NCBI RefSeq assembly: GCF_019041915.1
Contig: NZ_JAHPYF010000006.1
Coordinates: 1 to 64,000 of the forward strand
Length of the DNA: 64,000 nucleotides
Origin: Collinsella sp. MSK.8.10
GTDB taxonomy: Bacteria; Actinomycetota; Coriobacteriia; Coriobacteriales; Coriobacteriaceae
Direction: 5' to 3'
The stretch's first letter is position 1; every line of letters starts with the position of its first letter. Positions 1-10,551 of the stretch are shown one piece after another. The translations under genes and the position numbers were made by a program. The notes beneath the pieces are model-generated. The model worked only from the letters and a program-made list of their open reading frames with translations. It was not told the DNA's origin and searched no databases.

Positions 1-51
1 GCCTTCGAGGCCGAGCGCAAAATGGATTCTAAAAAACACCTTGCCAAATAG
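1..51 (+). CDS. 3' end of an unidentified gene
   Basis: Frame 1 is open from the window edge to a TAG at 49-51 and encodes a lysine-rich tail ending KHLAK. A strong hairpin follows directly (64-106), which fits a real gene end. Only 16 residues are visible, so no function can be given. Confidence 0.35.
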   Translation, partial: AFEAERKMDSKKHLAK

Positions 52-63
52 GAGCGTCAGGAC

Positions 64-106
64 GCAAAGAGGCTCGCCGCACGAAGTGCGCAGCGAGCCT
101 CTTTGC
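64..106. terminator. Strong hairpin after the edge gene
   Basis: Perfect 14-bp stem (64-77 with 93-106) with a nested 5-bp stem in the loop (78-82 with 86-90). There is no U-run, so it may be a processed 3' end or bidirectional barrier rather than a classical intrinsic terminator. Confidence 0.55.
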
Positions 107-141
107 ATGTCCGAGGACACCAATTTAATTTAGCGTGGTTC

Positions 142-286
142 CCTAAAGGACGACAACGCAGGAGACCCGGCAAGGCCGGGAGCACTTTGTCTCGCAAACA
201 TTCCGCAGCCGCGAAGCGGCGAGGACGTTTGAGAGGCAAAGTGCGTAGGCCTTACCGGGTCTCCGGTGGGAGTTGAGTCCCTTTAG
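142..286. repeat. Long imperfect hairpin repeat after the PFL glycyl-radical gene (family H)
   Basis: About 145 bp fold back on themselves: CTAAAGGAC near 143 pairs with GTCCCTTTAG near 277-286, GGAGACCCGGCAAGG near 161 pairs with CCTTACCGGGTCTCC near 250, and GCACTTTGTCTC near 182 pairs with GAGGCAAAGTGC near 233. The outer arm contains the stop codon of the glycyl-radical gene. The centre (ATTCCGCAGC next to CGCGAAG) is shared with the larger hairpin at 18637-18787, so the two appear to belong to one family. Likely role: 3'-end structure or terminator. Confidence 0.6.
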
Positions 287-534
287 AACTTGTCGTGGAA
301 GGTACGCGCAATGACCTCGTCCTGCTGCTCCTTGGTGAGCGTGTGGAAGTTCACGGCATAGCCGGAAACGCGAATGGTCAGCTGCGGGTACTTCTCGGGG
401 TGAGCCTGAGCGTCGAGCAGCGTCTCACGGTTGAAGACGTTGATGTTCAGGTGGTGGCCACCCTTCTCGGCGTAAGCGTCGAGCATGTGGACCAGGTTAT
501 CGGCCTGAGTCTCGGAAACTTCAGAAACCTTCAT
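283..534 (-). CDS. Separate glycyl-radical subunit of pyruvate formate-lyase (GrcA-like)
   Basis: An 83-residue protein equivalent to the last ~80 residues of pyruvate formate-lyase. It carries the glycyl-radical signature RVSGYAV (Gly58) preceded by PEKYPQLTI, very close to the PFL C-terminus and to the stand-alone spare part GrcA/YfiD. The Gly is the site at which a radical-SAM activase generates the radical needed for pyruvate + CoA -> acetyl-CoA + formate. The start ATG (532-534) has a good upstream AAGGAG. It lies 85 bp downstream of the 683-residue PFL core, which ends before this domain, so here it probably acts as an obligatory second subunit and not only as a repair part. No other full-length PFL and no activase are in the window. 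The stop codon sits inside a long hairpin. Confidence 0.9.
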   Translation of the reverse strand: MKVSEVSETQADNLVHMLDAYAEKGGHHLNINVFNRETLLDAQAHPEKYPQLTIRVSGYAVNFHTLTKEQQDEVIARTFHDKF

Positions 535-557
535 AATGTGTCTCCTTCGATTGATAG

Positions 558-618
558 GCGCCGGCCGAAACCGGCGCGCTAATCAGTAATCGTTATTGTT
601 AGTATAGCACTAACAATA
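558..618 (-). promoter_or_regulatory. Two hairpins between the PFL core and its glycyl-radical subunit
   Basis: Directly after the PFL core stop is a perfect 10-bp inverted repeat (594-603 with 609-618, 5-nt loop), followed by a 7-bp GC stem (558-564 with 571-577). Neither has a U-run. They sit between two cistrons whose products should be needed in defined proportions, so a role in RNA processing, stability or differential expression is plausible (inference). Confidence 0.5.
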
Positions 619-619
619 G

Positions 620-2671
<2,052 letters not shown>

Positions 2672-3049
2672 TGTGTAACCACGCTCCTAGTTACGTGTAA
2701 TGCGGCGCTCTCTCACACCGCTGCTTATTGAATTCTTGAATGTTCGGCTTGCACTACCGGCTTCTTCCGTTCTTCACCACACGTTGGTGTAGGGAAAACG
2801 TTTATCCACCTTGGAACTACAACCCAAAACCCAAGATTTCACCCGTTTGAGAAGGATAACATAGCGACCCTCTCCATCTGGGCTGTTATATGTTTCTTTT
2901 TTTATATCATAAGGGCGTTTTTTACAAACCCGCAGGAAATGCGAGCGCGAACAACTACCGTTCACCGATTTGTTTGGTTTTTTCCTTGCCTTTGTACGAC
3001 GTTCACTCTAGCTGTTATGCCAGCTTTATCAGGGTAAAGTGTCCCAGAG
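2672..3049. promoter_or_regulatory. Upstream region of pflB with an ACCGTTCACCG motif
   Basis: No convincing gene. The region reads towards pflB on the minus strand and is AT-rich around 2880-2990. The 11-mer ACCGTTCACCG at 2957-2967 recurs in the promoters of several sugar operons in this window (see findings). No clear -35/-10 pair was assigned. Confidence 0.45.
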
Positions 3050-3098
3050 ACCCTACAGAAACTGCAGGGCGGCCACGGAATCCCCCGTGGCCGCCCTG
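3050..3098 (-). terminator. Terminator of the ketodeoxygluconate permease gene
   Basis: A perfect 14-bp GC-rich stem (3065-3078 with 3085-3098) lies just past the permease stop codon. On the minus strand it is followed by a short U-containing run (TTTCT). Confidence 0.7.
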
Positions 3099-3136
3099 TG
3101 GCATGGCTAGTTTTTAGCTTTGATTGCCGCTTGGCA

Positions 3137-4156
3137 TTAGGCGGCTGCGGCGGCCTTGTCGGCCGTTGCCTTGCTATCGCCGTTGCCCTGGCCCTCAAAA
3201 TGCTTGTAGCACCAGCTGGTGACCAGCGGGGTCAAAATAGCCGTAACGATTGCGCAGGCAGCAACCTGTGCCGTAGCCGTCGCGAGCACCGCACCGCCGT
3301 ACATGGCCCCGTTGACGCTTGCCATGGCAGCAGGCGTGGCCACATTGGCTCCGGCGCAGCTCGAAATGGCCGCACCTGCGACACCCGTACCACCCGTGAG
3401 CTTATCGACCGCGATGACGGGAATTGCAAAGATCACCGAGCAGATCACGCCGAGCAGGATGCCGGGAAGACCGCCGTTGATAAGCTGGCCAAAAGTCATG
3501 GTCGAGCCCATGGCAAAGAAGACGAGCACGATGATGGCGGAAAGTGCCGGTGCCATCATCTTCTTAAAGCTGGGGAACAGGTTACCCAGAATAATGCCGA
3601 CGACGATCGGCAGAATGGCGCCCACGAGCGACCAGCCGATCGGGGCCTGGCCGGCAGCGCCGAGCACGATCATCGTGACCGGAGGGCCGACAACCAGCGT
3701 GGTGATGGCGACAGCGCCACGCTCAGCCTCGTTGCCCATGGTACCCATCAGCCCAGCGTACATAGCGTTGTTGGCGCCGGTGCAAGCCGCCAGCATCACC
3801 ATGGCAGAGATGCCAAACAAGTTGTCGTTGAACACATAAAGGATGAGCAGCGACATGGCAACGACCACGATCTGCTTGACGGCGATGATGATGGCGCCGC
3901 GGGCAGCGGCGGCAGGAGCGCTCTTAAACGAAATCGTCGTACCGACGATGAGCAAAAAAGCGCCCACGAGCGGGCCAGCGCCCTGCTGGGTCATGCCAAG
4001 CGTAAAGCTGCCGAGCGTTTTGAACAGGTCGGGGAATAGCGTGTTGAGCAGACAGCCCAACAGAAGCGGCACCAAGATATTGGCGCCCGGGATGGAGGAC
4101 ATCTTAAAGAACGGCTCCTTTGCCGCCGGCGCCTCCACCGCAGTCGATTCACTCAT
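3137..4156 (-). CDS. kdgT: 2-keto-3-deoxygluconate permease
   Basis: A 339-residue polytopic membrane protein resembling the KdgT family of proton symporters that import 2-keto-3-deoxygluconate, a product of pectin and uronate breakdown. About ten hydrophobic segments are visible with Gly/Ala-rich family blocks such as ACTGANNAMYAGLMG and ISSCAGANVATPAAMA. The start is set at the MSES methionine (4154-4156), which follows AAGGAGATATAT, rather than seven codons upstream. An SDR of the ketodeoxygluconate/gluconate dehydrogenase type follows upstream on the same strand (gap 108 bp), so the two probably serve the same substrate. KDG kinase and aldolase genes are not in the window. Confidence 0.85.
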   Translation of the reverse strand: MSESTAVEAPAAKEPFFKMSSIPGANILVPLLLGCLLNTLFPDLFKTLGSFTLGMTQQGAGPLVGAFLLIVGTTISFKSAPAAAARGAIIIAVKQIVVVAMSLLILYVFNDNLFGISAMVMLAACTGANNAMYAGLMGTMGNEAERGAVAITTLVVGPPVTMIVLGAAGQAPIGWSLVGAILPIVVGIILGNLFPSFKKMMAPALSAIIVLVFFAMGSTMTFGQLINGGLPGILLGVICSVIFAIPVIAVDKLTGGTGVAGAAISSCAGANVATPAAMASVNGAMYGGAVLATATAQVAACAIVTAILTPLVTSWCYKHFEGQGNGDSKATADKAAAAA

Positions 4157-4264
4157 ATATATCTCCTTTGGATGCATGCGAATCGTAGCCGCATGCGCCT
4201 ATATCAGAAAGAAGGCGACGGTCCCGAGTCGCAGGAGCCGTCGCCGAATAATCGTCGCGGAGTA

Positions 4265-5014
4265 TTACCCGTCCAGAACGATGCCACCGTCGCAGTCACC
4301 GATCTCGCCGTTCACGAAGCTGGCGAGGTCGGAAGCGAAGAACAGCACCATCTGCGCAGGCTCGCTGGCCTGGGCGGCGCGGCCCAGAGGAATACCGTTG
4401 ATGATACGCTGAGAGTTCTTGTCAGAGAGAATCGAGGTCATATCGGTCAACGTGAGCGACGGGCACACGGCGTTACAGCGGACGCCAAACTTGCCGCCTT
4501 CCTTGGCGACTGCCTTGGTCAGGCCGTTGACACCGGCCTTAGAGCTCGCGTAGGCCGCGGTGCCGAGCAGGCCGCCACCGATCTTGCCAGCGACAGAGCT
4601 CACGTTGACGATAGTGCCGGCATGGGCCGCCTTAAAGTGCGGGTACACGGCGTTCATCATAGTGAAGGTACCGTTGAGGTTGATGTCGATGGTGCGACGC
4701 CACTCGGTGTCATCGATCTCGTCGAACTTCTTGGTGCTGATGACGCCAGCGCAGTTGATCAGGATGTTGGTTTGCGGCAGGTCCGTAAAAATCTGCTCGA
4801 CGGTCTCGCGCGCCTTGGGCGCATCGGCGACATCGAGCTGATAGAACTTGTTGCCCTCGCCAAGCTCGGCCACAGCGGCCTCGCCCTTAGCAGCGTTCCT
4901 TGCGATGAGCGCGACATGTCCGCCGCCCGCGACGATGCCCTTGGCGATCTCGAGGCCAATGCCCTGAGTGCCGCCCGTGACAATCGCGGTCTTGCCCGTG
5001 AAGTCAAATGCCAT
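4265..5014 (-). CDS. SDR-family dehydrogenase, likely ketodeoxygluconate or gluconate 5-dehydrogenase
   Basis: A classical short-chain dehydrogenase of 249 residues. Visible motifs are the Rossmann glycine motif TGGTQGIG, the NCAG segment, the catalytic Ser in NVSSVAG and the catalytic YASSK pair. It resembles KduD-type 2-dehydro-3-deoxy-D-gluconate 5-dehydrogenases and gluconate 5-dehydrogenases; the adjacent KdgT-like permease favours the former. The start is taken at MAFDFTGK (5012-5014), preceded by a GGGGGAT-GGAG Shine-Dalgarno region; an upstream in-frame extension lacks family similarity. The C-terminus ends GEIGDCDGGIVLDG, typical of the family. Exact substrate cannot be read from sequence. 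Confidence 0.82.
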   Translation of the reverse strand: MAFDFTGKTAIVTGGTQGIGLEIAKGIVAGGGHVALIARNAAKGEAAVAELGEGNKFYQLDVADAPKARETVEQIFTDLPQTNILINCAGVISTKKFDEIDDTEWRRTIDINLNGTFTMMNAVYPHFKAAHAGTIVNVSSVAGKIGGGLLGTAAYASSKAGVNGLTKAVAKEGGKFGVRCNAVCPSLTLTDMTSILSDKNSQRIINGIPLGRAAQASEPAQMVLFFASDLASFVNGEIGDCDGGIVLDG

Positions 5015-5304
5015 GACTCCATCCCCCTTTATGTAAGGTGTCTCCTTGCGGGAAGTTGGAGCATCGCACGTGGCGATTATATGAGTCCCAGTCGTCATGG
5101 TGGTGACAACCCCTCGCCTAACCGCGTGCATAGTAGTTCTTTGAAACGCTTCAGCAATTGAATGATTTTAAGTCTTAATGCACTCTTAATCTTGCCTAGC
5201 GGCCAAGTAGATTTTTGGGACATGCCTAGAAATCTACCGCATAGGGCGCGCGTGCAGGGGTATCATCTTTCACCGAAAATAGTTTCTAGTGTTAGGGGTT
5301 TTCG
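5015..5304. promoter_or_regulatory. Divergent promoter region with a candidate MarR operator
   Basis: Lies between the minus-strand SDR gene and the plus-strand marR-exporter operon. It contains the inverted repeat GTAGATTT (5207-5214) / AAATCTAC (5230-5237), a reasonable candidate operator for the adjacent MarR protein (inference). Confidence 0.4.
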
Positions 5305-5754
5305 GTGGAAGATACCGATTTCCGTGAACTTGGGCGTCAGCTCCTTACCGAGTTCGGCAGCATGCATCAGCGCATTTCGCGTTTTGCGGACAAAGCCCTC
5401 GGCGGCGAGATGGCCGTCATGCGCGCCCTCATACTCGCCGGCGGTTCGCTCACGCCGAGCGAACTCGCTGATCGCGCCTGGGTCTCGAGCGCCCGCATCG
5501 CCAATATCTTACGCGCCCTCGAAGCCAAGGGCTGGGTCGAGCGCGAGCACTCAAAGACCGACCGTCGTCGCGTGCACGTCACGGTGACCGACAAGGGATT
5601 CCAGGATCTCGAAATCAAACGCCGGGAATTCGAGGACCGCACCGCGGCTTTCCTCGAGCAGCTCGGCGAAACAGATACCCAAGAGATGGTGCGCCTTCTT
5701 AGACGTGCCAACGAAATTATCGACCGCAATCAAGAAAGGAGAGATGCCGAGTGA
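5305..5754 (+). CDS. MarR-family transcriptional regulator of the downstream exporter
   Basis: A 149-residue winged-helix protein. The recognition region reads LTPSELADRAWVSSARIANILRAL (residues ~49-73), followed by the wing TDRRRVHVTVTDKG. MarR proteins bind palindromic operators as dimers and are often relieved by small lipophilic ligands. It starts with GTG (5305-5307) after AGGGG. Its stop overlaps the GTG start of the first ABC gene by four bases, so it is translationally coupled to the exporter and probably represses the operon including itself. No close named homologue is claimed. Confidence 0.87.
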   Translation: MEDTDFRELGRQLLTEFGSMHQRISRFADKALGGEMAVMRALILAGGSLTPSELADRAWVSSARIANILRALEAKGWVEREHSKTDRRRVHVTVTDKGFQDLEIKRREFEDRTAAFLEQLGETDTQEMVRLLRRANEIIDRNQERRDAE

Positions 5755-8117
5755 GGATTCTCAAGCTCTTTAAAAAGCATGTCCTGGCACTGTTCGCAGC
5801 TATCGTACTTATCGTAATCAGCTGCAACGCCGATCTGGCACTGCCTACCTATATGAGCGACATCGTCGACGTGGGCGTGCAGCAAGGCGGCATCGCCTCG
5901 CCCGTGCCCGACACCATCCGCGCCGAATCGCTCGACGACCTCGAACTCTTTATGAGCGCCAAGGACGCCAAGACGGTAGAGGCTGCGTTTGGCAAGGCAG
6001 ACAAAAACGGGATTCGCACGTACAAGGGCACCGAGGACGAGCGCGCCGACGGCAGCAAGCTCGCCGACATTATGAGCCTGCCCGAAACTGTCGTCCTTTC
6101 GCTCAACCAGGGCATTGACGCCAGCTCCATGGACGACATGATGGGCACGTCCGGTGAGAAAGACAACAGCGGCGCCCAGGCCATGCCCACCCCCGAGCAG
6201 ATGGCGGCGATGACGCCCGAGCAGCTCGCCGAGATACAGCAGAAGGCCGCAGCGGCGCAGAACATGCAAAAGCAGATTGATGCCGACGGCGGTAAGATCA
6301 CCATAAAGAGCCTGCGTCTGGGCGTTGAAGGCGGCCTAATCGACCAAAGCAAGCTCGTCGAGGGCGCCAACCAAATGGCAGACAAAATGGGCTCCATGTC
6401 AGGCTCCATCGTCACCCAGCGCGCCGTGAGCTATGTACAGGACGAGTACAAGGCACAGGGCATCGACCCCGCCGACGTGCAGAACGCCTACCTGAGCCGC
6501 ATGGCGACCACGATGTTTGGGCTGTGCCTGGTATCGCTCGTCGCCACCATCCTGACCGGCGCCGTGGCGTCGCGCACCGCCTGCTCCATCGCCCGCGACC
6601 TGCGCCGCGAGACCTTCAACAAGGTTATGCACTTCTCGCCGGCCGAGGTGGGCAAGTTTAGCCAGGCCTCGCTCATCACCCGCTGCACCAACGACATTCA
6701 GCAGATCCAGATGGCCGCAACCCTGTTTATCCGCATGTGCCTGATGGCCCCCGTCATGGGCATCGTCGCCGTCATGCGTGTCCTGGCCAACCACACCGGC
6801 CTGGAGTGGACCATCGCTGTGGCCATCATCGCGGTTTCGGCCGTCGTCGGCGTGCTCATGGGCCTCACCATGCCCAAGTTCAAAAAGATGCAGAGCTTTG
6901 TGGACCGCGTGAACCTTACCGCCCGCGAGCTGCTCGACGGCCTTATGCCCATCCGCTCGTTCAACCGCGAGGAACATGAGCTCGAGCGCTTTGACAAGGC
7001 GTCGCTCGACCTGATGACCACGCAGCTCTACACCAACCGCGCCATGAGCTTTATGATGCCGCTCATGATGCTGGTCATGAACTGCATCACCGTGCTTATC
7101 GTCTGGTTTGGCGCCCAGGGCGTGTCCGACGGCGTGATGCAGGTCGGCAACATGATGGCGTTTATCTCCTATACCATGCAGATCGTCATGGCGTTTATGA
7201 TCCTCACCATGGTTTCGGTCATCCTGCCCCGTGCCGAGGTCGCAGCCGAGCGCGTGGAAGAGGTCATCACTTGTCCCACGAGCATCAACGACCCTGCCTC
7301 GCCCAAACTGCCCGCGGCCAGCTCGCCGCGCGGTGAGCTCACCTTCCGCGACGTGAGCTTCCAGTATCCCGATGCCCGTGCCGACGTCATCAGCGGCGTG
7401 AACTTCACCACGCATGCCGGTCAGATGCTCGGCATCATTGGCTCCACGGGCTCGGGCAAGTCCACGCTCGTGCAGCTGATTCCGCGTCTGTACGATGTCA
7501 CGGGCGGCAGCATTTCGCTCGACGGCATCGACGTGCGCGACATGACCCTTTCCGAGCTGCGCCGCCGTATCGGTTATATTCCGCAGCAGGGTCGCCTGTT
7601 CTCGGGCACCGTCGAGAGCAACCTCAAGTTTGCCGGCGACATGGTAAGTGATGACGACATGCACAAGGCGGCATGCATCTCACAGGCCAAGGACTTTATC
7701 GCCGAGCGCGAGGGCGGCTACGACTCCCCCATCAGCCAGGGTGGCTCCAATGTCTCGGGTGGTCAGCGCCAGCGCTTGGCCATCGCCCGCGCATTGGCCA
7801 AAAAGCCCGAGGTTGTGGTGTTCGATGACTCGTTTAGTGCCCTCGACTACAAGACCGACGCGCGCCTGCGCGAAGAGCTTGCCAAAAACGTTACCGACGC
7901 CGCGCTCGTGGTCGTGGCCCAGCGCATCGCAACCATCATGCACGCCGACCAGATCATCGTGCTCGACGACGGCCACGTGGTGGGCACCGGTACGCACGAG
8001 GAGCTGCTGCGCAGCTGCCCGGCGTACCTGGAGATCGCACAGTCGCAGCTTTCCGCCGAGGAGCTGGGGCTTACCCAAGAAGAAATTGCAGCCGTCACGG
8101 AAGGAGGCGAGCGCTAA
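5751..8117 (+). CDS. ABC exporter half-transporter A (degenerate ATPase site) with a large inserted loop
   Basis: A 788-residue ABC membrane-NBD fusion. After the first membrane helix there is an unusually long insertion (about residues 45-240) containing Met/Gln-rich stretches such as TPEQMAAMTPEQLAEIQQ, presumably outside the membrane. Membrane helices then continue to ~500. The NBD has Walker A GSTGSGKST (~562), signature VSGGQ and Walker B VVVFDD, in which the usual catalytic Glu is Asp (FDDS instead of xDEA). The partner has a canonical Glu, giving the one-degenerate-site architecture of heterodimeric exporters such as BmrCD, LmrCD and TM287/288. It starts with GTG overlapping marR and its stop overlaps the partner ATG (TAATG). 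Substrate unknown; drug or peptide export is possible. Confidence 0.88.
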   Translation: MRILKLFKKHVLALFAAIVLIVISCNADLALPTYMSDIVDVGVQQGGIASPVPDTIRAESLDDLELFMSAKDAKTVEAAFGKADKNGIRTYKGTEDERADGSKLADIMSLPETVVLSLNQGIDASSMDDMMGTSGEKDNSGAQAMPTPEQMAAMTPEQLAEIQQKAAAAQNMQKQIDADGGKITIKSLRLGVEGGLIDQSKLVEGANQMADKMGSMSGSIVTQRAVSYVQDEYKAQGIDPADVQNAYLSRMATTMFGLCLVSLVATILTGAVASRTACSIARDLRRETFNKVMHFSPAEVGKFSQASLITRCTNDIQQIQMAATLFIRMCLMAPVMGIVAVMRVLANHTGLEWTIAVAIIAVSAVVGVLMGLTMPKFKKMQSFVDRVNLTARELLDGLMPIRSFNREEHELERFDKASLDLMTTQLYTNRAMSFMMPLMMLVMNCITVLIVWFGAQGVSDGVMQVGNMMAFISYTMQIVMAFMILTMVSVILPRAEVAAERVEEVITCPTSINDPASPKLPAASSPRGELTFRDVSFQYPDARADVISGVNFTTHAGQMLGIIGSTGSGKSTLVQLIPRLYDVTGGSISLDGIDVRDMTLSELRRRIGYIPQQGRLFSGTVESNLKFAGDMVSDDDMHKAACISQAKDFIAEREGGYDSPISQGGSNVSGGQRQRLAIARALAKKPEVVVFDDSFSALDYKTDARLREELAKNVTDAALVVVAQRIATIMHADQIIVLDDGHVVGTGTHEELLRSCPAYLEIAQSQLSAEELGLTQEEIAAVTEGGER

Positions 8118-9973
8118 TGGCAGACGAGACCAAGACTCAGATTCCCAAGCCCACCCGCCAGCGTGGTCCCATGGGCCGCATGGGCGGCATGCGTCGCGGC
8201 GAAAAGGCCAAGGACTTTAAGGGCACCATGAGGCAGCTGCTCGGCTATATCGGCCAGCACAAGATTGCCGTGTTTACCGCCGTCGCCTTTGCCGTGTGCT
8301 CGGTCATCTTTAACATTGTGGGGCCCAAGGTGCTCGGCCAGGTTACCACCAAACTGTTCGAGGGCTTGGTTGCCAAGGTCAACGGCACCGGCGATGTCGA
8401 CTTTGCCTGGATCGCCAAGACGCTCGGCTTTTTGCTCTGCCTGTATCTGGCGAGCTCTATCTGCAGTCTAATCCAGGGCTGGCTCATGACCGGCGTCACG
8501 CAAAAGATCTGCTACCGAATGCGCAAGGAGATCGCCGCCAAGATTGCCGTCGTGCCGATGAGCTACTTTAACGGACACAGCAAGGGCGACGTGCTCAGTC
8601 GCATCACCAACGACGTCGATACGCTCGGCCAGTCGCTCAACCAGAGCGTGACCCAGCTCATCACGTCGGTGACGCAGATTATCGGCGTGCTCGTCATGAT
8701 GCTGTCGATCAGCCTGCCGCTCACCGGCGTCACCGTGCTCACGCTGCCGGCCGCCGCGATTATCCTGACCGTGCTGATTCACTTCTCGCAGCCGTACTTC
8801 CGCGAGCAGCAGCAGGTTCTGGGCGCCGTCAACGGCATTATCGAAGAGGATTTTGCCGGCCAGAACGTCATTCAGGTGTTCGACCGCGCCGAGGCCTCGA
8901 TCGAGGAGTTCGACCGTCAGAACGACCGCTTGTTTATTAGTGGCTGGCGCTCGCAGTTCCTGTCGGGCCTGATGATGCCGCTCATGAGTTTGGTGGGCAA
9001 CATGGGCTACGTGGGCGTCGTCGTGGTGGGCGCGCAACTCGCGCTGACCGGCAATGCCACGCCCGGCGACATCCAGAGCTTTATCCAGTACGTTCGCAAC
9101 TTTACGCAACCCGTGCAGCAGCTGGGCAATGTGAGCAACACGATGCAGTCGATGGCTGCCGCCACCGAGCGCGTCTTTGAGTTCCTGGCCGCGCCCGAGG
9201 AGGAGCAGAAGGCCGACGCGCAGATTCCTGAGAAGCGCCCCGGCCACGTGGAGTTTGACCATGTCAAGTTTGGCTACACGCCCGACAAGACCATCATCCA
9301 CGACTTTAGCTGCGAGGCGCAGCCCGGCCAGACCATCGCCATCGTCGGTCCTACCGGCGCCGGCAAGACCACGCTCATTAAGCTGCTGCAGCGCTTCTAC
9401 GATGTGGACGGCGGTTCGCTGCGCGTCGAGGGTGTCGACGTGCGCGACTGGGACCGCGCGGCGCTGCGCGGCGAGTTTGCCATGGTGCTGCAGGATACCT
9501 GGCTGTTTAACGGCACGATCCGCGAGAACATCCGCTACGGACGCCCCGATGCGAGCGATGCCGAGGTCGAAGCCGCCGCACGCGCCGCACGTTGCGACCA
9601 CTTTATCCATACGCTTGCCGGTGGCTACGACTTTATGATCAACGAGGAGGGCACTAACCTGTCGCAGGGTCAGCGCCAGCTCGTGACCATCGCCCGTGCC
9701 ATTTTGGCCGACCGCCCGGCGCTGATTCTGGACGAGGCGACCTCCAACGTCGATACCCGCACCGAGGAACTCATTCAGCGCGCCATGGATGCGCTGATGC
9801 AGGGCCGTACCAGCTTTGTCATCGCGCACCGCCTGTCCACGATCCGCAACGCCGACGTGATCCTGGTAATTCGCGACGGCGACATCGTCGAGAAGGGCAC
9901 GCACGACGAGTTACTCGCCCAAGGCGGTTTCTACGCCGACCTGTACAACTCGCAGTTCGACGAGGCGGCGTAA
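8117..9973 (+). CDS. ABC exporter half-transporter B (catalytic ATPase site)
   Basis: A 618-residue membrane-NBD fusion. A basic N-terminal tail (QRGPMGRMGGMRRGEK) precedes six hydrophobic segments to ~residue 330. The NBD has Walker A GPTGAGKTT (~411), signature LSQGQ and Walker B ALILDEATS with the canonical catalytic Glu, then the H-loop IAHRLST. It overlaps gene A by one base and must be its heterodimer partner. It is the last gene of the MarR-controlled operon and is followed after 30 bp by a textbook terminator. Function: ATP-driven export of an unidentified substrate across the cytoplasmic membrane. Confidence 0.9.
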   Translation: MADETKTQIPKPTRQRGPMGRMGGMRRGEKAKDFKGTMRQLLGYIGQHKIAVFTAVAFAVCSVIFNIVGPKVLGQVTTKLFEGLVAKVNGTGDVDFAWIAKTLGFLLCLYLASSICSLIQGWLMTGVTQKICYRMRKEIAAKIAVVPMSYFNGHSKGDVLSRITNDVDTLGQSLNQSVTQLITSVTQIIGVLVMMLSISLPLTGVTVLTLPAAAIILTVLIHFSQPYFREQQQVLGAVNGIIEEDFAGQNVIQVFDRAEASIEEFDRQNDRLFISGWRSQFLSGLMMPLMSLVGNMGYVGVVVVGAQLALTGNATPGDIQSFIQYVRNFTQPVQQLGNVSNTMQSMAAATERVFEFLAAPEEEQKADAQIPEKRPGHVEFDHVKFGYTPDKTIIHDFSCEAQPGQTIAIVGPTGAGKTTLIKLLQRFYDVDGGSLRVEGVDVRDWDRAALRGEFAMVLQDTWLFNGTIRENIRYGRPDASDAEVEAAARAARCDHFIHTLAGGYDFMINEEGTNLSQGQRQLVTIARAILADRPALILDEATSNVDTRTEELIQRAMDALMQGRTSFVIAHRLSTIRNADVILVIRDGDIVEKGTHDELLAQGGFYADLYNSQFDEAA

Positions 9974-10004
9974 ATTCGGCCGCAAGGAGCGAATAACGCC
10001 CGAG

Positions 10005-10040
10005 AACGGGGGCGCAGGACAACCTGCGCCCCCGTTTTTT
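10005..10040 (+). terminator. Intrinsic terminator of the marR-exporter operon
   Basis: A 14-bp perfect GC-rich stem (10005-10018 with 10023-10036), 4-nt loop, followed by six T. Confidence 0.92.
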
Positions 10041-10551
10041 CGTCCACGGCACTCGAATTAGCTCTCTTGGGGCCCGATTGACAGCCCCTTCCGGACCCTG
10101 TGGCCAAAAAAGGTCAAATATGAGTACTGTTACATTTTTAGTAGCAGCCAAAACCGCCTCAAATGACCTCTTTGCGGCTTCTATACGCCTTCAAATTAAT
10201 CAAAACGCCCGTTAGCATGCTTCTGTGTGCCAACGTTAATGAACATATTTGCTGTTGTGCCTACTATCTTGTAAGCTCGATATGAGACTACGCCAGCAAC
10301 AGTACTCATATTTGCCATTTTTTGCCCACGGGGTATGCCGCAGAAGATCCAACTTGCACCAGCGTGCCGTACGCCGACCCCCTCTTCCGGCGAGTGCCGA
10401 CATTTTCCCAGATAAAACCGACCAAAATAAACCTGTCCCTTTTTGGTAGGTTTCGGGGTGACAAGGGCTTGCACTTTAGCGTGCGACAGCGGATAATGCC
10501 GAGCATTCGACAATACGCTTATTGCTCTTTCTATAGATTGAGGAGGCCCCT
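10041..10551. repeat. Non-coding region with two small dispersed/inverted repeats
   Basis: No supported gene. The 16-mer AAATATGAGTACTGTT (10116-10131) returns inverted at 10298-10313. Bases 10406-10454 form a palindromic element (GATAAAACCGACC...GGTAGGTTT) that recurs in inverted orientation at 12011-12060. The aroF/G ribosome-binding site GAGGAGG lies at the right end. Confidence 0.5.

Noticed and set aside
8468..9904. 478-codon minus-strand frame opposite ABC exporter half B
   Set aside because: Shadow frame; the plus strand carries all ABC motifs in one frame.
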